From positions 18-64,017 of the forward strand of contig NZ_QDFT01000017.1 of NCBI RefSeq assembly GCF_003075375.1: DNA of 64,000 bases, read 5' to 3'. The DNA comes from Microbacterium testaceum. GTDB lineage: Bacteria; Actinomycetota; Actinomycetes; Actinomycetales; Microbacteriaceae. The translations under genes were made by a program, and so were the position numbers. Below the pieces are notes generated by a model that was not told the origin of the DNA, did not search any database, and worked only from the letters and a program-made list of their open reading frames with translations. Positions 59,436 through 64,000 of this stretch are shown piece after piece. Every line of letters starts with the position of its first letter. The stretch's first letter is position 1.

Positions 59436-62400
59436 GTGCTCGAATCAACCACTTTCGATCAGATCCGTATCGGTCTGGCCACCGCCGACGACATCCGTCG
59501 TTGGTCCTTCGGTGAGGTCAAGAAGCCCGAGACGATCAACTACCGCACGCTGAAGCCCGAGAAGGACGGTCTCTTCGGCGAGCAGATCTTCGGACCCTCC
59601 CGCGACTGGGAGTGCGCCTGCGGCAAGTACAAGCGCGTGCGCTTCAAGGGCATCGTCTGCGAGCGCTGCGGCGTCGAGGTCACCAAGTCCTCGGTCCGTC
59701 GCGAGCGCATGGGCCACATCGAGCTCGCCGCGCCCGTCACGCACATCTGGTACTTCAAGGGCGTGCCCTCGCGCCTGGGCTACCTGCTCGACATGGCGCC
59801 GAAGGACCTCGAGAAGGTCATCTACTTCGCCGCCTACATGGTCATCTCGGTCGACGAGGATGCTCGTCACCGCGACCTGGCCACGCAGGAGAACAACATC
59901 CGTCTCGAGCTGAAGACGCTCGGCGACCGCCGCGATGCCCGCATCGCCGCGCGCCTGGCCAAGCTCGAGGAGGAGCTCGCCGCCCTCGAGGCGGAGGGCG
60001 CCAAGGCCGACCAGAAGAAGAAGGTCAAGGACGCCGCCGAGAAGGACATGACGGCGGCCCTCAAGAACGCGGACGAGCAGATCGCCAAGCTCGAGCGCGT
60101 GTGGGAGGACTTCCGCACGCTCGAGGTCGGCGCCCTCAAGCCCGAGGACGACGTCTTCCACGAGCTCCAGGACCGTTTCGGTCAGTACTTCGAGGCCCAC
60201 ATGGGCGCGGAGTCGATCAAGCGTCGCCTCGAGACCTTCGACCTGCAGGCCGAGGCCGACAGCCTCCACCTGCAGATCTCCGAGGGCAAGGGCCAGCGCA
60301 AGATCCGTGCGATCAAGCGCCTGAAGGTCGTCAACTCGTTCCTGCAGACCGGCATGTCGCCGGCCTCGATGGTGCTCGACGTCGTTCCGGTGATCCCGCC
60401 GGAGCTGCGCCCGATGGTGCAGCTGGACGGTGGCCGCTTCGCGACCTCCGACCTGAACGACCTCTACCGTCGTGTGATCAACCGCAACAACCGCCTCCGT
60501 CGCCTGATCGACCTCGGTGCCCCCGAGATCATCGTCAACAACGAGAAGCGCATGCTGCAGGAGGCCGTCGACGCGCTGTTCGACAACGGCCGCCGTGGTC
60601 GCCCCGTCACCGGTACCGGCAACCGCGCCCTGAAGTCCCTGAGCGACATGCTCAAGGGAAAGCAGGGTCGCTTCCGCCAGAACCTGCTCGGAAAGCGCGT
60701 GGACTACTCGGGCCGTTCCGTCATCATCGTCGGACCCCAGCTCAAGCTCCACCAGTGCGGTCTGCCCAAGCAGATGGCTCTCGAGCTGTTCAAGCCGTTC
60801 GTGATCAAGCGCCTGATCGACCTCGGCCACTCGCAGAACATCAAGGCCGCCAAGCGCGCCGTCGAGCGCTACCGTCCCGAGGTCTGGGACGTGCTCGAAG
60901 AGATCATCCGCGAGCGTCCCGTGCTGCTGAACCGTGCACCCACCCTGCACCGTCTCGGCATCCAGGCGTTCGAGCCCCAGCTCGTCGAGGGCAAGGCGAT
61001 CCAGCTGCACCCGCTCGTGTGCGCGGCGTTCAACGCCGACTTCGACGGTGACCAGATGGCCGTCCACCTGCCGCTGTCGGTCGAGGCCCAGGCCGAGGCC
61101 CGCGTGCTGATGCTCGCGTCGAACAACATCCTCAAGCCGTCGGACGGCCGTCCGGTGACCCTGCCCTCGCAGGACATGATCATCGGTCTGCACCACCTCA
61201 CCACCCTCAAGGAGGGTGCCGTGGGCGAGGGCCGTGCGTTCGGTTCGGTGGGCGAGGCGATCCTGGCCAAGGACGAGGGCACCCTCGACCTGCAGGCCAA
61301 GGCGCGCATCCGCATCCCTGGCCTGACCTTCCTCGAGGGCCAGGCTCCCGAGGGCTACGAGACCCACGGTCTCGTGGACGCCTCGCTCGGCCAGGCGATC
61401 TTCAACGACACGCTTCCCAAGGGATACCCGTTCGTGCGCGAACAGGCCGACAAGGGCAAGCTGTCGCAGATCGTCAACAAGCTCGCCGAGGAGTACCCCA
61501 AGGTGGAGGTCGCGGCATCCCTCGACCGCATCAAGGACGCCGGCTTCTACTGGGCAACCCGTTCGGGTGTCACGGTGGCGCTGAGCGACATCCTCACCCC
61601 GCCGAACAAGGCGGAGATCGTCGCCGGCTACGAGAAGCAGGCCGCGAAGGTCCAGGGCCAGTACGAGAAGGGTCTCACCACCGACGCCGAGCGTCGTCAG
61701 GAGCTCATCAAGATCTGGACCGAGGCCACGGACGAGGTCCAGAAGGCGATGCGGGACAACTTCCCCGCCGACAACACCATCAACCGCATGGTCTCGTCGG
61801 GCGCCCGTGGTAACTGGCTGCAGATCCGCAACATCGCGGGTATGCGTGGTCTGGTGAACAACCCCAAGGGTGAGATCATCCCGCGTCCGATCATCTCCTC
61901 GTACCGCGAGGGCCTGTCGGTCGCCGAGTACTTCATCGCCACGCACGGTGCCCGCAAGGGTCTGGCCGACACGGCCCTGCGTACGGCCGACTCGGGTTAC
62001 CTCACGCGTCGTCTGGTCGACGTCTCGCAGGACGTCATCATCCGCGAAGAGGACTGCGGCACGTCGAAGGGCCTCGAGCTCCCGATCGCCGCGGCCGACT
62101 CGACCGGTTCGCTGGTCAAGGACGCCAACGTCGAGAACTCGGTGTTCGCCCGTACGCTCGCCACGGCGGTCGTCGACGCGCAGGGCACCGTGCTGGCCGA
62201 GGCCGGCGACGACGTGGGCGACGTGCTCATCGACAAGCTGGTCGCCGGTGGCGTCGAGACAATCAAGGTCCGCTCCGTGCTGACCTGCGACTCGGCCGTC
62301 GGCGTCTGCGCGAAGTGCTACGGCCGTTCGCTCGCGACCGGCAAGATCGTCGACATCGGCGAGGCCGTCGGCATCATCGCGGCCCAGTCGATCGGTGAGC

Positions 62401-63311
62401 CCGGTACCCAGCTGACGATGCGTACCTTTCACACCGGTGGTTCCGCGTCGGCCGACGACATCACGCAGGGTCTGCCCCGCGTGCAGGAGCTGTTCGAGGC
62501 CCGTACCCCCAAGGGTGCGTCCCCGATCGCCGAGGCCGACGGTCGCATCACCATCGACGAGACCGACAAGGCCAAGAAGGTCATACTCACGCCCGACAAC
62601 GGCGACGAGCCGGTGGTCTACCCCGTCCTGAAGCGCGCGACGCTCCTGGTCGAGGACGGCCAGCACGTCTCGGTCGGCGAGCCCCTCCAGGTCGGAACGC
62701 TCGACCCCAAGGAGGTCATGCGCGTGCAGGGTGCCCGCGAGGTGCAGAAGTACCTCGTCAACGGCGTCCAGGGCGTGTACCGCTCGCAGGGTGTGCCGAT
62801 CCACGACAAGCACATCGAGGTCATCGTCCGACAGATGCTCCGCAAGGTCACCGTCGTCGACCACGGCGACACCGACCTGCTGCCCGGTGAGCTGGTGGAC
62901 TTCAAGCGCTACCAGACCATCAACCGCGAGACGGTCGGCGAGGGCAAGCGCCCCGCGTCGGGTCGTCCCGAGCTGATGGGTATCACGAAGGCGTCGCTCG
63001 CGACCGAGTCGTGGCTGTCGGCGGCGTCGTTCCAGGAGACCACCCGCGTCCTGACGCAGGCGGCCATGGAGGGCAAGAGCGACCCGCTGGTCGGCCTGAA
63101 AGAGAACGTCATCATCGGAAAGCTCATCCCCGCCGGAACCGGACTTGCGAAGTACCGCAACGTCACGGTCGAGGCGACGGAAGAGGCCAAGAGCGAGCGG
63201 TACCCCAACCGCATCTTCGCCTCGGACGGCGCGTACAGCGACGCCGACCTGAGCTACGTCGACTTCGACAGCTTCTCGACGGACGACTACACGCCCGGAA
63301 CTTACAACTGA
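59436..63311 (+). CDS. rpoC: RNA polymerase beta' subunit
   Basis: 1291 residues. The N-terminal zinc site CACGKYKR...CERCG (about 60-78), the catalytic NADFDGDQM with three Mg-binding aspartates (about 534-542), the second zinc site CDSAVG...CAKCYG and the trigger-loop region [17 protein letters not shown] are all intact. GTG start with AGGAGA upstream. Two terminators follow, ending the rpoBC unit. Confidence 0.98.
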   Translation: MLESTTFDQIRIGLATADDIRRWSFGEVKKPETINYRTLKPEKDGLFGEQIFGPSRDWECACGKYKRVRFKGIVCERCGVEVTKSSVRRERMGHIELAAPVTHIWYFKGVPSRLGYLLDMAPKDLEKVIYFAAYMVISVDEDARHRDLATQENNIRLELKTLGDRRDARIAARLAKLEEELAALEAEGAKADQKKKVKDAAEKDMTAALKNADEQIAKLERVWEDFRTLEVGALKPEDDVFHELQDRFGQYFEAHMGAESIKRRLETFDLQAEADSLHLQISEGKGQRKIRAIKRLKVVNSFLQTGMSPASMVLDVVPVIPPELRPMVQLDGGRFATSDLNDLYRRVINRNNRLRRLIDLGAPEIIVNNEKRMLQEAVDALFDNGRRGRPVTGTGNRALKSLSDMLKGKQGRFRQNLLGKRVDYSGRSVIIVGPQLKLHQCGLPKQMALELFKPFVIKRLIDLGHSQNIKAAKRAVERYRPEVWDVLEEIIRERPVLLNRAPTLHRLGIQAFEPQLVEGKAIQLHPLVCAAFNADFDGDQMAVHLPLSVEAQAEARVLMLASNNILKPSDGRPVTLPSQDMIIGLHHLTTLKEGAVGEGRAFGSVGEAILAKDEGTLDLQAKARIRIPGLTFLEGQAPEGYETHGLVDASLGQAIFNDTLPKGYPFVREQADKGKLSQIVNKLAEEYPKVEVAASLDRIKDAGFYWATRSGVTVALSDILTPPNKAEIVAGYEKQAAKVQGQYEKGLTTDAERRQELIKIWTEATDEVQKAMRDNFPADNTINRMVSSGARGNWLQIRNIAGMRGLVNNPKGEIIPRPIISSYREGLSVAEYFIATHGARKGLADTALRTADSGYLTRRLVDVSQDVIIREEDCGTSKGLELPIAAADSTGSLVKDANVENSVFARTLATAVVDAQGTVLAEAGDDVGDVLIDKLVAGGVETIKVRSVLTCDSAVGVCAKCYGRSLATGKIVDIGEAVGIIAAQSIGEPGTQLTMRTFHTGGSASADDITQGLPRVQELFEARTPKGASPIAEADGRITIDETDKAKKVILTPDNGDEPVVYPVLKRATLLVEDGQHVSVGEPLQVGTLDPKEVMRVQGAREVQKYLVNGVQGVYRSQGVPIHDKHIEVIVRQMLRKVTVVDHGDTDLLPGELVDFKRYQTINRETVGEGKRPASGRPELMGITKASLATESWLSAASFQETTRVLTQAAMEGKSDPLVGLKENVIIGKLIPAGTGLAKYRNVTVEATEEAKSERYPNRIFASDGAYSDADLSYVDFDSFSTDDYTPGTYN

Positions 63312-63315
63312 TCGA

Positions 63316-63345
63316 GGGAGGGAGCCGCTCGTCCGGCTCCCTCCC
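63316..63345 (+). terminator. First terminator after rpoC
   Basis: A 12-bp perfect stem GGGAGGGAGCCG with its complement and a 6-base loop, starting 4 bases after the rpoC stop. Confidence 0.85.
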
Positions 63346-63375
63346 GAACCGGGGATGCCATATCCCCGATCCTTC

Positions 63376-63405
63376 GAAGGCCCCCGGCTCGCGCCGGGGG
63401 CCTTC
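63376..63405 (+). terminator. Second terminator after rpoC
   Basis: A 13-bp perfect stem GAAGGCCCCCGGC with its complement and a 4-base loop. Two stacked hairpins would block read-through from the strong rpoBC unit. Confidence 0.85.
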
Positions 63406-63508
63406 GTCGTGTCCGCGCGGTGACGATCGGGCGTCGAGCGGCGTCCGGCGGCGTGTCGGGAGCGGGTCCGGGCGGGGGAGTTCCCCTACCGTGGATGTGG
63501 AGGAACGC

Positions 63509-64000
63509 ATGGCCCGGATCGGTGGACGCAGCCTGTGGCTGGCATGGCCGGCGGGGCTGTTCTGCGTGGCGGCGGTCGCGGCGATGGTGGTGCTCGCCGT
63601 TCCCGGCGTCCCCGGTGCGGTCGCGTTCGTGGGCGACACCCTGCGCGCCGCCAGCGCTCCGGTCCCGGCCGACCAGGGCCCACCTCCCACCCCCGCGGCG
63701 GACTGCCGCCACCTGTACTCGCAGCCGCTGTGGTCCTCGCTCGTGTGGTCGCCCGAGGCGTTGCTGTCGCAGCGCCGCACGCCGCCCGCCTCGACCCCCG
63801 AGGCTGCCGCGGCGGCCGCCCCCACGGTGGTCGTGACGTGCCACTGGCGCGGCGAGGGTGGTCGCTCCCTCGAGACGACGGTGTCGACGGTGGCGCCCGA
63901 GGCGGTCGCCGCGGTCACGTCCACGTTGGCGTCGCAGGGGTTCGCGTGCAGGACCGCCGCCAACGTCCAGCACTGCGAGCGCTCGACGGCGGACGTCACC
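63509..64000 (+). CDS. Membrane-anchored hypothetical protein, C-terminus cut by window edge
   Basis: At least 164 residues. A single hydrophobic segment near the N-terminus (LWLAWPAGLFCVAAVAAMVVLAV, about 9-31) acts as a signal anchor, followed by a Pro/Ala-rich linker and an extracytoplasmic part containing at least four cysteines (DCRHLY, VTCHW, FACR, QHCERS), possibly disulfide paired. No family recognised. GTGGAGGAA lies just before the ATG. Confidence 0.7.
   Translation, partial: MARIGGRSLWLAWPAGLFCVAAVAAMVVLAVPGVPGAVAFVGDTLRAASAPVPADQGPPPTPAADCRHLYSQPLWSSLVWSPEALLSQRRTPPASTPEAAAAAAPTVVVTCHWRGEGGRSLETTVSTVAPEAVAAVTSTLASQGFACRTAANVQHCERSTADVT

Overview
The window is a 64 kb stretch of a very GC-rich actinobacterial chromosome, most likely Microbacterium or a close relative in the Microbacteriaceae. 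The evidence is the RpoB/RpoC sequences, three copies of the small family I recall as DUF7882 (often mislabelled ATP-dependent DNA ligase in Microbacterium), many GTG starts, and a very dense TANNNT-N6/7-start-codon signature typical of leaderless actinobacterial mRNAs. I see about 53 protein genes, two of them cut by the window edges. I see no tRNA, rRNA, CRISPR array, insertion sequence or prophage. Gene density is high and no gene-free stretch exceeds 300 bases.

Layout. 1-8.5 kb: an amide/amine catabolic region with a phosphotransferase-family protein (cut at the left edge), an amidase, a TetR regulator, a YtcJ-type amidohydrolase and an APC permease. Two copies of a 21-bp palindrome link the amidase and amidohydrolase promoters, suggesting one TetR regulon; a PAP2 phosphatase and a DUF1206 membrane protein lie between them. 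8.6-12.3 kb: sugar dehydrogenase-like lipoprotein, FUSC-type membrane protein, alpha/beta hydrolase, DUF3072 protein. 12.3-15 kb: a divergent MarR pair sharing an operator, a small dimerization-domain-like protein and three DUF7882-type paralogues. 15-17.2 kb: a tiny ORF, a small alarmone synthetase and two unknown proteins. 17.4-23.8 kb: glgX-treY-treZ, converting glycogen-type glucan to trehalose. 23.9-27.2 kb: a ROK repressor divergent from a GH36 alpha-galactosidase. 27.2-32 kb: membrane and metabolic genes (CaCA exchanger, TspO-like, class I glutamine amidotransferase, LysR effector domain without HTH, DUF1304, hexapeptide protein). 32-46 kb: DNA repair and stress (Nei/Fpg glycosylase, Lhr helicase, carboxylesterase, Nudix-like, M3 peptidase, threonine aldolase, SWIM-SNF2 helicase). 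45.7-53.2 kb: MFS exporter, SDR + DUF6421 operon divergent from an Lrp regulator, SRPBCC, ComB-like, SprT-like, TPR and spermidine-synthase-like proteins. 53.3-55.6 kb: pxpA and a fused pxpB-pxpC. 55.9-63.3 kb: rpoB and rpoC, then the start of a membrane-anchored unknown.

Most notable observations. (1) Six promoters between 37.7 and 51.8 kb (lhr, carboxylesterase, M3 peptidase, SWIM-SNF2 helicase, MFS exporter, SprT-like) carry TGTCGG at a fixed distance from the -10 hexamer, matching the RecA-independent DNA-damage promoter (PafBC type) known from mycobacteria. (2) More than 25 genes start exactly 6-7 nt after a -10-like hexamer, which fixes several start codons. (3) Three minus-strand genes end in tandem repeats that start at, or include, their stop codon. 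(4) GGATGCC/GGCATCC is far more common than base composition predicts.
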